A stretch of 64,000 bases of DNA from positions 90,751,191 through 90,815,190 of the forward strand of contig NC_080423.1 in NCBI RefSeq assembly GCF_029873635.1, read 5' to 3'. Origin of the DNA: Malania oleifera (taxonomy: Eukaryota > Streptophyta > Magnoliopsida > Santalales > Ximeniaceae). A model generated the notes under the pieces. That model was not told the DNA's origin, made no database searches, and saw only the letters and a program-made list of their open reading frames with translations. The translations under genes and the position numbers were made by a program. This document shows positions 46,919 through 57,382 of this stretch, piece by piece. The stretch's first letter is position 1, and each line of letters starts with the position of its first letter.

Positions 46919-49368
46919 TGAAATTAGGAATAGCTTCCCAAGAGGGGGGTGAATTGGTTTTTTAAAACTTTCTCTTTAGCTCTTTTAAAATCCTTAACTT
47001 CTTTTAATATTTAACCAATTCTTTGACTTGTTTATTTATTTTATCAATCAAACAAGAATTTGATTTCTTTTGAACAATCAATCAACAATACAATTAAACA
47101 CAATTAAACATTCAATTTTCAACCACACATTGAAAGTAAAAACAATCAAACAATTAATCACAATTTCCAAACCAACACAACCACAATTTATTTACCAAAT
47201 ATAAGTTCACTACAACACTATTAGATTGATGAAATCATTCAAGATTTAAGACTCTTGGAATATAAAACCAATCTTTATTTATACCATCCAATCACAATCA
47301 ATATAATATATGTAACTTTCATCTTTTGATGTTTTCAGCCCTGTGATGAATGTGAGTTTTGAACAAAACCCTGTATATATGAAATTTCTTTTTCAATATG
47401 ATGTTCAATATAAATCCAATTACTCTTTCCAAGCTTCAAAATTCAAATAAACTCTTAAGTTAATTTATTTTTGGCATGTTTAGCCAAGTAACGTACTCCC
47501 GTATGGTTTCCGCAAAGAATGGTTCAACCAACGTACTCCCTTTCGGTTCCCCAACCCAAATCAAAATCAAACTTTAAGGTTTACTTGATTTCCAAATATA
47601 CGTAGTTTATATTATTTTAAATTTAAACCATCCACACAATTTAAATATGTACTGAAAATAAAGAATAGGGAAAGAGAGAGTGAGACAGAGATTTTTACGA
47701 AGTTCAGCTTATACCCAGCCTACGCCCTCGCCTTTGGTAAACCACCAAAGGATTACTAAACTTGTTCCTTTAACGGACGGAACAATACCTTTACAAAACT
47801 CCTTGGGTAAGGCCAGAGCTCGCCTTCTCCAAACGATATCCCCTCGTCCGGTCACTCCTTAACTAGGCTAGAGCCCGCCTCTCTAAGCAATATCTCCTTG
47901 CTTAGCCAACAATCCAAACAGTCTTTGGATTCATCAGTCTACAAGATAAAAATCAAATAGATGTGTACAAAGAAACTTACTCCTCAAAGAGCTGGTTAGT
48001 ACAGCAATTACAACACAGCTAAAATACTTCAAAGTAAATTTAGAATATGAAATTCAGAATTGAAGCTCTAGAATTGTTTTCACCATAGAGTTCTTTCAAT
48101 AGATGAAAGAATTAGCAATTGAAGTACAATATTGGTGAGATGATCAGCAAGACTTCTCTTAACTTCGTGCAAGGATGTGAGCAATTAAATCACTTTCAGA
48201 ATTTCATAATACGTGAGAGAGTAAGACAGCAGATATCATTTCTTAATGCTCTTTTTGTAGAAATCAATGTGTCTTGGGGGTATTTATAGATGTAGAAAAG
48301 TTCCTTGCTTGTTCCCCAAGAATACTTAGAGTTGTTTCCAAATATTAAAATTATTTAAGTTTCCAAAAATTTGAATTTCAAATATTATAACAGTTGGAAA
48401 ATTTAAACATGCCGCGAGTCAGACGTCTGTCAAACTCTGGCAGTCGTCTGTCCATGTGATAGAACTGAAAAACTTATGGACAGAGAGGTGGCAGTTGTCT
48501 GTCCCTTGACTGGCAGTCATCTGTCACCAGAATATAGTTATAATAGTTACACACAGAGAGGTGGCAGTCATCTATCCTCAAGTGGGCAGTCGAACACTTT
48601 AAATTTTTCAATATACATAAAGTGGTGGCTAGTCGTCTAGCAGATTACTCTCATACTTCTTACTTGGCTTTGGTAGTTGTCTGTCAGAACCTTGACAGGC
48701 GTCTGTCAAGCTTCTATTTTAAGTTTTAAGCTTTACTAGATTAGTTAGTCATCTGTCCATAGATAGACAGGCTTTTGTCAACTGACTGATTTTCTTTTCT
48801 AGTCATTTTTTGATTTCTCTCTCATTTTTGCTTAGATATTCTTGGAATATATATTTTTTTAACTTTGAAAAACATGTTCCAAGTTTTATATTAAGGTCTC
48901 TAAGTCTCTTTGCCTAATGAGCTTCAAAATGAAAACTTCATATTTGAATAAACTTGAAGTACTTACAAAGACTTGTCCTAAAGACCCCTTTGATTCTCTT
49001 TTGCTGAACTTCTGATCTCCCAAACTTCTCTGAGCTTTCAATTTGAATCACTTGAGCTTTCAAGATATAGCATTTGGAATTTGAGCTTCATTACTTGAAC
49101 TGGATTATTTTGCTGATGTAAACTTTCCACATTCCTTGATCCTTGTGAGCTTTCAAGATATGGCATTTTGAGGTCTAAGCTTTATTTTCTTTGAGCTTTC
49201 ATGTTGATCTCTTAAATCCTCATGCTCTTATGATCTTCAGACTTTGATCCATGCTTTATGAATGCTTTCAACATTGATTCCTGAAAAATACAACACTCAA
49301 CCGAAGCATGTTAAGTCCTACTTATTTGTTAACATCAAAATAAGATATTAAGCCTTGTAAGGCCAACA
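46919..49368 (-). repeat. SIRE/Maximus-type solo LTR (copy C)
   Basis: A 2,450 bp LTR with plus-strand ends TGAAATTAGG and GGCCAACA and a 5 bp target duplication with one mismatch (GCATT / ACATT; 46914-46918, 49369-49373). It carries the CTTCCCAAGAGGGGGGTGAA block at 46932. Its minus-strand start TGTTGGCCTTACAAGGCTT matches the start of the SIRE LTR at 51528 (TGTTGGCCTAACAAGGCTT), not copies A/B. The minus-strand TATA box lies at 48281-48290. The gag reading frame resumes on its right side. No internal region. Confidence 0.9.
48418..48780 (-). promoter_or_regulatory. U3 array of CAGTCGTCTGTC-type motifs
   Basis: About 11 copies: GTCAGACGTCTGTC (palindromic CAGACGTCTG), GGCAGTCGTCTGTCC, GGCAGTTGTCTGTCC, GCTAGTCGTCTAGCAG, GACAGGCGTCTGTC. 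They lie upstream of the minus-strand TATA box at 48281-48290, the equivalent position to the GTCGAC arrays in copies A and B. Confidence 0.65.
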
Positions 49369-49373
49369 ACATT

Positions 49374-49720
49374 GATGCTACTACATTCCCTTCCAGCGTC
49401 TCACAGGAATAAGAACTCGGTTATGACTTTTACATGAGGGAAAAGGACCCTAATTTTGGAAGAGGTGACAAGCGTGTTGTTGGGATTTCATCAAAAAATG
49501 AAAGTATGCGATGAAATTTCACATGGTGAAGGGATTGTGGTGAAGGGTAACCATGATCATGGGAGAGGAAAATTCAGAAATGGATTGAGTCAAAAATCCC
49601 AATCTCAGTTCAAAAATAAAAAAGATATTTGGTGTTTTAAGTGCGGTAAAAGGGGCACATAAAATCGGAGTGTTCGGATTGGAAGAAAGGGAATGCTGAA
49701 AAGCAATAAGGGACTTCAAA
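49374..49720 (+). pseudogene. copia gag C-terminal part with zinc knuckle
   Basis: Resumes gag after the SIRE LTR (LPASHRNKNSVMT), with one stop near 49437, then ILEEVTSVLLGFHQKM and the knuckle CFKCGKRG followed in another frame by HIKSECSDWKK. Basic, RNA-binding. A one-base deletion next to GGGGCACATAAAATC breaks the knuckle. Confidence 0.8.
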
Positions 49721-49754
49721 TCAAAAATTGTAGTTTAAGAAGGAAATTCATATT

Positions 49755-50345
49755 GTAGTGATGGTGACATACTTTTAGTTTCGTCGGGGTCAAATTGCCT
49801 AACGGACTCTTGGATCCTAGACTTGGTGTTCTCTTACCACATGACTCTGAACAATGAGTGATTCAGCATTTACAGGTCGGTAAATTCAGGTTCAGTTCTT
49901 ATGGGTAATGATGTCTCTTATAAAATCATTGGCATAGGAAGTGTAAGAATTAAAATGTTTGATGCTGCTGTAAGAACTCTATGTAATGTAAAACACATTC
50001 CAGACCTAAGGAAGAGTCTAATTTCATTAGGCACTTTGAACTATAATGGATTCAATTACAAGTCCGAAAGTGGAGTTATGAAGGTGTGCAAAGGCAATCT
50101 AATGGTAATGAAAGGGAAAAAGTTAGATGGAAACATTTATTCACTACTGGGCACTAGAGTTGGAGGTGGAGTTGCAGTTGTAGATTCTGAATTTGATGAA
50201 ACTTTCTTGTGGCATATGCGACTAGGGCATATGGGTGAGCATGGTATAAAAGAACTTCACAAAAGGAAGCTCTTTAAGGGTATGAGAACATGCAAGCTGA
50301 ACTTTTGCAAGTTTTGTGTTCTCGGGAAGCAAAGCAGGGTGTAGT
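49755..50345 (+). pseudogene. copia protease remnant and GAG-pre-integrase
   Basis: The protease site reads DSWILDLVFSYHMTL, so the D-S-G triad is destroyed. The open frame 49901-50344 has SVRIKMFDAAVRTLCNVKHI, DLRKSLISLGTLNYNGF and then FLWHMRLGHMGEHGIKEL with NFCKFCVLGKQSRV, the HHCC pre-integrase region. It ends in a stop at 50342. Sequence and organisation closely parallel the element at 1126-9830. Confidence 0.82.
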
Positions 50346-51130
50346 TCAAATCAGGATGAAAGGTATTCTTGATTACATACATTCTGATGTTTGGGGGTCG
50401 ATAAGAGTAGCATCACGGAGAGGATATGTTTATTTTATAAATTTTGTTAACGATTACTCACGAAAGGTCTAGGTATACTTCATGCGGCACAAATTAGATA
50501 CATTTTCCAGTTTAATTCTTGGAATGCTGAAGTGGAAAACCAAACCATGAGGAGAATTAAGTGCCTTAGGTCAAACAATGTGACCAAGTACGCTAATTCT
50601 AGGTTCATAGAGTTTTGGGTGCAGCAGGGCATTAGGAGACATTTTACTGTTTGCTGAAAACCTTAGCAAAATGGTGTGGCTAAAAGGATGAACCGAACTC
50701 TAATTGAGAGAGCTCCGTGTCTCAGACTTAATGCTGAGCTAGCGAAGAACTTTTGGGCAGAGGCAGTTAGTATGACTTGTTCTTGGTAAACCAATCCTCA
50801 AGGGCATCACTAGAGGGGAAAGTAGCAAAAGAGGTATGGATGGGAAATGAGGTAGACTATTTTGGATTGAAGGTATTCGGTTGTCCAACCTATATTCACG
50901 TGTCTTGTGAGGAGAGATCGAAGCTTGATGAAAAGTATAGATGTTGCATCTTTTTGGGATATCAAAAGGGTGTGAAGGGGTTCAAGTTGTGGGATCCAAT
51001 GACAAACAAGGTGGTGATTAGTAAGAATGTAGTTTTTGATGAGAAAGTTATGGTGAAGCGTACTCAAGAATTTGATATTGAGAAACAAAAGCTAGAAAAC
51101 TAGAACAAAGATGAGCATGTTGTGCAAGTG
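50346..51130 (+). pseudogene. copia integrase remnant
   Basis: Core motifs in broken frames: LDYIHSDVWGS (first Asp), VYFINFVNDYSRKV, then LRSNNVTKYANS where the second Asp motif has become Asn. The catalytic-Glu region near 50680 reads AKRMNRTLIERA, so Glu is Lys. The C-terminal part (50777-51103) has EVDYFGLKVFGCPTYIHVS and FLGYQKGVKGFKLWDPM. Several stops. It cannot integrate DNA. Confidence 0.82.
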
Positions 51131-51199
51131 GAGTTAGAAACTTAGGGCAATGATCATAGTCCCCCGGTTACGGGGAGTTATAGCTCGGGAAACTAGCAA

Positions 51200-51527
51200 G
51201 TCGACAGTGTTCTTATACGGAGATTCAGATGCACTATCAGACCACCACTTAGGTATGGATTTGACGATCTGGTATCTTATGTTTTTATTATCAGTTGCAA
51301 GAATCTGACTACTTTTCAAGAGGCAGTACACGACTAGGAGAAAAGTAGGTGGATGAGTGTTATGGTTGAGGAAATGAAATCACTGCATAAAAATCAAACT
51401 TGGGATTTGATGGAGCTTCCAAATGGGAAGAGGGCGATAGGCTACAAATGGGTATATAGGAATAAGGAAGCAATTTTAGAAAAGGAACAAGACAAATTCA
51501 AGGCACGGTTAGTGGCAAAGGGGTACT
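51200..51527 (+). pseudogene. copia reverse transcriptase N-terminus, cut by SIRE LTR
   Basis: From 51353: [48 protein letters not shown]. The frame stops where the SIRE LTR starts at 51528 (TGTTGGCC). The catalytic YVDD part is absent. Confidence 0.85.
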
Positions 51528-53210
51528 TGTTGGCCTAACAAGGCTTCATCTCTGTTTTGATGATAACAAACTAAGGAATCTAATCGTGCTTCAAGTTATT
51601 TCACATGTATCATAACTCACAAGCACAATGAATCATACTTAAAGCTTAAAAGCCATGAGAAACAAAAGCTAAATGAAGATTAACTCAAGCTTGGTTGAAG
51701 TTAAAGCTTGAAGACATGAGGACTTAATTTTTATTTGATGTTTCTTGCTTTAGAAGTCTCATGCAAGTACGGCTCAATGTTAAGTATGATTATGAAGCTC
51801 TTATGATACAATTGGGCTTAGAGACCTATTTCAAAAACTTGTAAAATATATTTTCAAAGTCACAATATCTTTTCAAAAAGATTACAAAAGAGTTTTGAAA
51901 TAAAGAACATCGAATTTCACAACAGACTGAACAAACTAATTTGAAATCAGGGTGTTCGGGCAACTAGACTCTTGGATTAGGTGATCGAACTAGTACTGCC
52001 AGTGAAAAAGCCCAGACAGTGTAGGTTCCAGTGACCGAAGTCAAGGCTCGGGCGACCAAAGTGCTACTGCCTATTTTGAAATTTCTATTTCTTAATGGTT
52101 CGGGCAACCGAAGCATGAGCTTAGGCAACCGAAGTTTTGTGGCTGAGTTTTTAAACAACGCAATTTCTTACCATTTTGAGAATATATTGTTTCCAAATTT
52201 TGAGAAAATGGTCAGATTTCAAACCTATGTATTTAAAGGCAACCCTAATTGTATTATGGCACTCAATTCATACAAAAATAATATTGTTTTTATCTTTCAT
52301 AGCTGTTGTGTGCCGTGTTTCTCTACTAAAATTCAAAATCTGGTTTTTGCTCTTTGTTTTCATACTTTTCATTCCAGAAAACCCTATATTTCTTTTGAGC
52401 TTCATTACATCTTCTTATTGAGAGGTTATTAGTGATTTATATTGTACAAATCTGCTCTTCTGAGAGAGTATTCACTTGTACAAAAATATACTGCTTTACT
52501 ACATTTTGAACTTTCGATTTAAAAATAGAATCAAAGTAGCAAAAGGGTTGTTCTTGCTAGAGAGGTGTCTCTACCTACTAAAAAGAGAGAGGGAACTCCA
52601 TCTATTGAATGGAGAGAGCAAAGGAAATCCTCACAGCGGGTTGTTTGAGGGAAGGACGTAGGCAGGCCACCAAACCTTGTAAAAAAATCTATGTGTTCTT
52701 CTTTCCCTTAATCTCTTTACTTTCCTGCACTTATGATTTGGTTATTATCTGCTATGAATGAATTAAAATTGATTTGGCAATTTTATGAATGTTGAGGTTG
52801 ATTTGAGGATATTTTTAATGATTTAAGGTTACTTGTGGATATAGAGAATGATTTAAGTTTCCTTTATAAATCAAGCGCTACTAGAATTGTAAATTCTGAA
52901 TTGAGTTAATCGGCTGAGGTAATTTAATATTGATTGATATGAATTGATTGGTGGTTCAAATATAACAAAAATATTTAATTGGTTCAATTTCTTGTTACCA
53001 ATATTGATTTGCTTGATATATAATATACCTTGTAATTTGATATTATATATAGGATTGTTCATTGGTACAGTCGTTCACTGATTAGACTTTTGTGTTGATT
53101 TAAATATTTAGACTACGTGGTAAATACATTTCAAAATTAATTAAGCTTCCGCGCATTAAAAGTTTAAAATACCCAATTCACCCCTTCTTGGGACTACACC
53201 ATCACTTTCA
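51528..53210 (+). repeat. 5' LTR of SIRE-1
   Basis: 1,683 bp, TGTTGGCCTAACAAGGCTTC...ACTTTCA. It ends with the mirror of the SIRE block (AATTCACCCCTTCTTGGGAC, 53176-53195). TATA-like TATTTAAAGG at 52229. The U3 start matches solo LTR copy C, but the array in between differs. Confidence 0.87.
51954..52135 (+). promoter_or_regulatory. U3 array of TTCGGGCAACCGAAG-type motifs
   Basis: Six copies: GTTCGGGCAACTAGAC, GTGATCGAACTAG, AGTGACCGAAGTC, CTCGGGCGACCAAAG, TTCGGGCAACCGAAG and TTAGGCAACCGAAG. The full copy has dyad arms CTTCGG / CCGAAG. It lies about 90 bases upstream of the TATA-like box at 52229. Confidence 0.6.
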
Positions 53211-53268
53211 ATTGGTATTAGAGTATAGGTTGTAACACATCCTAATAGGTAGTTGCACAAAGATCACA

Positions 53269-54004
53269 ATGGCCAACCTAGGTATATCCCCATTCGGTGA
53301 AGGACAATCCTCCACTAGACCCCCAATCTTTTGCTGTGTAAATTACACTTTCTGGAAACAAAGAATGAGGATATTCTTACAAACTATGGATTGGAAGGTT
53401 TAGAGAATTGTAATTCAAGGAAACTATGTTCCTTTTAAGATGAGTGAAAATAAGGAAATTCCCAAGGAAGAAAACGAAATAAATGAAGCTGACTTGAAAC
53501 AATTGCAGATAAACTCTAGTGCGATGAATGCCCTGTATTGTGTGTTAGACACAAATGAGTTTAATAGGATAATGGGCTGCAAGACTGCCAGAGAAATATG
53601 AGAAAAGTTAGAAGTAACATATAAGGGAACTGTAGATGTTAGGGATAGCAGAATAGACAAGCTCACCAGTGAGTATGAAGCCTTCAAGATGAACCCAGAA
53701 GAATCTATATCAAGTATGTATACTAGGTTCACCCACATAGTAAATTCCCTAAACGCACTTGGGAAAAACTACCCAACTTACAAAATGATTAGGAAAATCC
53801 TTAGAGGACTTCCACCTATTTTGGAATCCAAGGTTGCAGCTATAACTAAAGGTAGGAACCTAAAAGCTATAATCTTAGGTGAACTCATTGGGTCACTTCT
53901 CACGTATGAGATGACCATTAATGAAAGATCAACTGAAATTGACAAATCTAATAAATCCATCGCACTTAAAGCTTCCAAGGAAAGCTCGAGTGATGAGGAA
54001 TCTC
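53269..54004 (+). pseudogene. SIRE-1 gag N-terminal part
   Basis: Starts ATGGCCAACCTAGG, about 40 bases past the PBS: SPFGEGQSSTRPP, VNYTFWKQRM, then after a stop at 53401 the core NSSAMNALYCVLDTNEFNRI, SEYEAFKMNPEESISSMYTR, NALGKNYPTYKMIRKILRGL, ELIGSLLTYEM. A stop also lies near 53600. About 60% identical by eye to SIRE-2 gag (56632-57327). It ends KESSSDEESLKMV at the junction with the inverted element; zinc knuckles are missing. Confidence 0.87.
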
Positions 54005-54230
54005 TCAAAATGGTTTAACTCTTCTTGCATGGACAACACCCACGATTCATCTTCAATTGCTTCACTTATATTCTTAGGTTCTTCTTGAGATAGAAAGGCA
54101 AAATGACTCATCATATTCCTAAGTGAGGATCGTGTGGCTACTCCACGTAATAGTTCGCCTATTATTTGATCAATGGGATGATTCTTTATGTACTTCCATT
54201 CTCTAGGTGGTTCATTAACCTCATTTTCAA
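54005..54230 (-). pseudogene. SIRE-2 RT N-terminus, cut at the inversion junction
   Basis: Minus-strand MMSHFAFLSQEEPKNISEAI, ESWVLSMQEELNHFER, the conserved start of copia RT (EPK...A...D..W..AM..EL..F). It is cut after HFER where plus-strand gag begins. The catalytic RT domain is gone. Confidence 0.82.
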
Positions 54231-55093
54231 TTTAATTAGTTTTAGTGGATGGTTCCTTAATTTAATTTTTCTTTTTTGAATCAATCTCAATGGATAGTTT
54301 CTCAAATTCCTTATTTATCTCAACTTTATCTTCATCAGTTATTTTGGAGAAGGGATTTGACTCATCAAACACTACATAAATAGATTCTATAATTGTCAAT
54401 GTTCGTTTGTTATATACTCTATAGGCTTTACTATCTAAGGCATACCCTAGGAAGATATCTTCATCTGATTTCACATCAAATTTTCCTAATTGTTTATTGT
54501 CTCTAAGGACAAAGAATTTACAACCAAAGATATGAAAATATGATATATTTGGTCTGTGGTCATTCCATAATTCGTACGGAGTCTTATTAAGAGATGGTCT
54601 AATCAAAACTCTATTTAGAACATAGCAGGCAGTATTTACTGCATCGGCCCAGAAATACTTAGGTAATTTATGTTCGTTAAGCATTGTTTTGTCCATTTCT
54701 TGTATAGACCTATTCTTCCTTTCAACTACTCTATTCTGTTGTGGTTTTCTAGGGCTTGAAAATTTATGAGTTATTTCTAATGAATTGCAGTATTCTTCTA
54801 TGCCTTGATTTTTAAATTCTTTACCCCTATCACTTCGAATTTTAGTGATAGTATATCCCTTTTCATTTTGGATTTTCTTGCACAAGTTTATGAATTGTTC
54901 ACACGCTTCATTTTGTGACCTAAGAATAGTACCCATGTATATCTTGAAAAATCATCAACTATGACGAATGCGTATGATTTTCCTCCTAAACTCTGAATTA
55001 GGTTTGGACCAAATAAATCTAAGTGTAGCATTTGAAGTGGCCTAGTAGTGGAGATTTCTTTCTTCTTCTTAAAACTCGTTCTTTCTTGTTTTC
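54231..55093 (-). pseudogene. SIRE-2 integrase
   Basis: 54936-54262 is a 224-codon open frame: IRSDRGKEFKNQGIEEY (second Asp), SSPRKPQQNRVVERKNRSI (catalytic Glu), KYFWADAVNTACYVLNRVLI, YFHIFGCKFFVLRD, DEDIFLGYALDSKAYRVYNK. The first Asp region (IYLVQT, LMIFQD) near 55020-54940 is broken by stops. Integrase would insert element DNA; this copy is inactive. Confidence 0.86.
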
Positions 55094-55663
55094 CTAGTTG
55101 AGAAACCTCACAATTTTATCTTTGACGAATTTTGTCTTAAGCAATCCCTTAACTAAGTCTCCCTTAACTAGTTTAGATATTAAATCTATGTTTGCGTTTC
55201 CTAGTCTCCTATGCCAAATCCAACTAATTTCATTCATAGAAGAGAAGCATGTCACACTCTGTGAGGTTAAGTTATCAAAACTGGTGGTATATACGTTTTC
55301 ATGACGCTTAGTAGTGAACAATATCTTATTATCAGTTTTGTGTTCAGCAATGCACTTGTCATGTTCAAAAAACACTTTGTAACCTTTATCACACAGTTGG
55401 CTTATACTCAATAAGTTGTGCTTTAAACCATCAACCAGTAAAACATCATCAATAATTAGCGATGAATCATTTCCAACTTTACCTACACATGTGATCCTTC
55501 CTTCAGCATTATCTCCAAAAGTGACAAATCCTTCATCCTTGGGTGTGATGGATGTGAACTTCACTTTATCCCTGGTCATGTGACATGAACATCTGCTATC
55601 CATATACCATCTGTCTTTTGAGGATGACGATCTAGAGCATATCTGTAAGACACAATCAGACAA
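55094..55663 (-). pseudogene. SIRE-2 protease and GAG-pre-integrase
   Basis: A 189-codon frame: DRWYMDSRCSCHMTRDKVKF, where the family D-S-G has become D-S-R. It continues with FGDNAEGRITCVGKVG, LLSISQLCDKGYKVFF and the pre-integrase WIWHRRLGNANIDLISKL. The active-site Gly to Arg change should abolish protease activity. Confidence 0.86.
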
Positions 55664-56625
55664 CTAGTTTTGGTACCCAGATTTTCTTGGGTCCATGGGG
55701 GTTAGTACTAGTTTCTCCTTTGACTTTCCATACTTTCTTAATTTTGACATCTTTATTTTTGAAAGGACAGTCAAATTTTATGTGACCCAACCTCTTACAT
55801 TTAAAACATGTAGTATTTCTATGATAATCCTTAGTTGGAACATATGATTTTGACTCTCTTACAAAATATCCCATGTAAAGATGTCTTTGTTTTAGATTTT
55901 CTTTCCCATTAAAATCAACACCTTCCTTTTCTAGGGAAATTCTTTGATCTCCTAAGAGTTTTTCAAAGTTAGTTTGTCCTTCAATAAATTTACAAATAAT
56001 CTCATATTTATCCTTCAAATTCTTTTCTAACTCCTCAATTTTCAAATCCTTGTCTTTCATGACGGATGCATGAGATTCATTTTGGCATTCAACTAAACTT
56101 GAAAGTTCTTTGACTTTATTTTTCAAATCAGAAATTTTCTTAGTTTTCTTCTCAAGCATTTTAACAGAGTACAACTATTCTCGTTATTGTTCATCATATG
56201 AAAGCATGTCATTCTCATTTTCAGAATCACTAGAATAATAAGAAGATGATGAGAATGATGATTGTACCTCAAGGGTATCATGTGCCATTAAACACAGATT
56301 GACAATCTTGTTATCACTGGATTCAGATTCTGAACAACTTGTGTTGTGCATATCCCAACCGACTTTTAGCGTCTTCTTCTTTTTCTTGGAGGCTTTCATG
56401 AGTTTAGGACACTCAGACTTGATGTGTCCAACCTCTCTGTAGTTGTAGCATGTAGGTGAATCTTCTTTCTTTTTCTTCATGTTTGACTCTCCTCTTTCTG
56501 ATTTTGAGTTCTAAAATTTTCTGTTGAACTTCTTATTCTTCTCCAAGAACTTTTTGAACTTCTTTGTTAGCAAGGCCATGTCGTCTTCCGTATCAAAAAC
56601 ACTTTCTCCACTAGAGCAGTGAGAT
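55656..56625 (-). pseudogene. SIRE-2 gag C-terminal part: knuckles and coiled coil
   Basis: 56480-56184 has the first knuckle C-Y-N-Y...G-H-I-K-S-E-C (second Cys now Tyr), then an acidic Ser-rich stretch. 56174-55656 starts with a Lys/Glu/Leu heptad-like coiled coil (MLEKKTKKISDLKNKVKEL, LKIEELEKNLKDKYEIICKF). It then carries a second knuckle CFKCKRLGHIKFDC. Two knuckles and a coiled coil are typical of long SIRE gags. A stop near 56178 splits the frame. Confidence 0.84.
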
Positions 56626-56631
56626 GATGCC

Positions 56632-57327
56632 TTAAGCGTTGTGGCTTTCTTTGCTTTGCTCATTCTTCCTCTCATTTATTGCAAGCTCATAGGTGATGAG
56701 CGATCCAATGAGTTCGTCAATAGACATCTCCTTGAGATTTCTCTCTTCTGCTATTGCTGTAGCTTTCGCTTCCCAAACTAGAGGTAGTCCCCTGAGTATT
56801 TTCTTGATCAACTCATAAGTAGGGTAAGTTTTTCCCAGTGCATTTAAAGAATTTGTGATGTTTGTGAATCTAGTGTACATGGATTGAATAGATTCATCAG
56901 CAGTCACCTTAAATGCTTCATATTCACTGGTGAGCATGTCTATCCTACTATCTTTTACTTCCTTAGTGCCTTCATATGTAACTTCTAATTTTTTTCAAAT
57001 TTCTTTAGCTGAGTTACATACCATTACCCTATTAAATTCATTTACATCTAATACACAGAAAACCAAGTTCATTGCAGTAGCATTTATTTGCACTAATTTC
57101 CAGTCCTCTTTAGTATATTCAGCTTTAGTTTTAGGTACATTTACCTTATCAATTACTTTCATGGGAACATGATTTCCCTTAGTGACTATTTTCCATACCT
57201 TCCAATCTACATTTAACAGGTATATGTTCATCCTACATTTCCAATAGGTGTAATTTACACCACATAAAATTGGTGGTCTAGTGGATGAGTGTCCCTCACC
57301 GAATGGAGTTACACCGATGTGTGTCAT
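56632..57327 (-). pseudogene. SIRE-2 gag N-terminal part
   Basis: Starts MTHIGVTPFGEGHSSTRPP at 57327, 42 bases after the PBS; then VNYTYWKCRMNIYLLNVDW, INATAMNLVFCVLDVNEFNR, a stop near 56992, and LTSEYEAFKVTADESIQSMY, LGKTYPTYELIKKILRGL, SIDELIGSLITYELAINER. Clearly related to SIRE-1 gag at 53269-54004. Confidence 0.88.
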
Positions 57328-57368
57328 GTGATCTTTTTACAAATGAACTATTAAGTCTATGTAAACCC

Positions 57369-57380
57369 GCTCTGATACCA
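57369..57380 (-). other. Primer-binding site of SIRE-2
   Basis: Minus strand TGGTATCAGAGC, a perfect initiator-Met tRNA complement, two bases from the LTR end. Confidence 0.92.
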
Positions 57381-57382
57381 AA

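Larger units (their letters stand above)
45951..51527 (+). mobile_element. Tork-like Ty1/copia retrotransposon, 3'-truncated, with nested SIRE solo LTR
   Basis: 5' LTR, PBS (TGGTATCAGAGC, 46454-46465), gag split by a SIRE solo LTR (46919-49368), zinc knuckle, degenerate protease, GAG-pre-integrase, integrase and the first part of RT. The frame ends at RT motif ARLVAKGY where a second SIRE LTR begins (51528). The rest of RT, RNase H and the 3' LTR are not found on the other side, so they were lost with the rearrangement near 54005. Stops in protease, integrase and RT. Confidence 0.85.
51528..54004 (+). mobile_element. SIRE/Maximus copia, 5' half only (SIRE-1)
   Basis: 5' LTR (51528-53210), a PBS-like TTGGTATTAGAGTATAGG (from 53212) and the first 245 or so gag codons. 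The sequence then passes at about 54005 into the RT region of a second SIRE in the opposite orientation. Everything 3' of gag is missing. It inserted into the RT of the plus-strand copia at 45951-51527. Confidence 0.85.
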
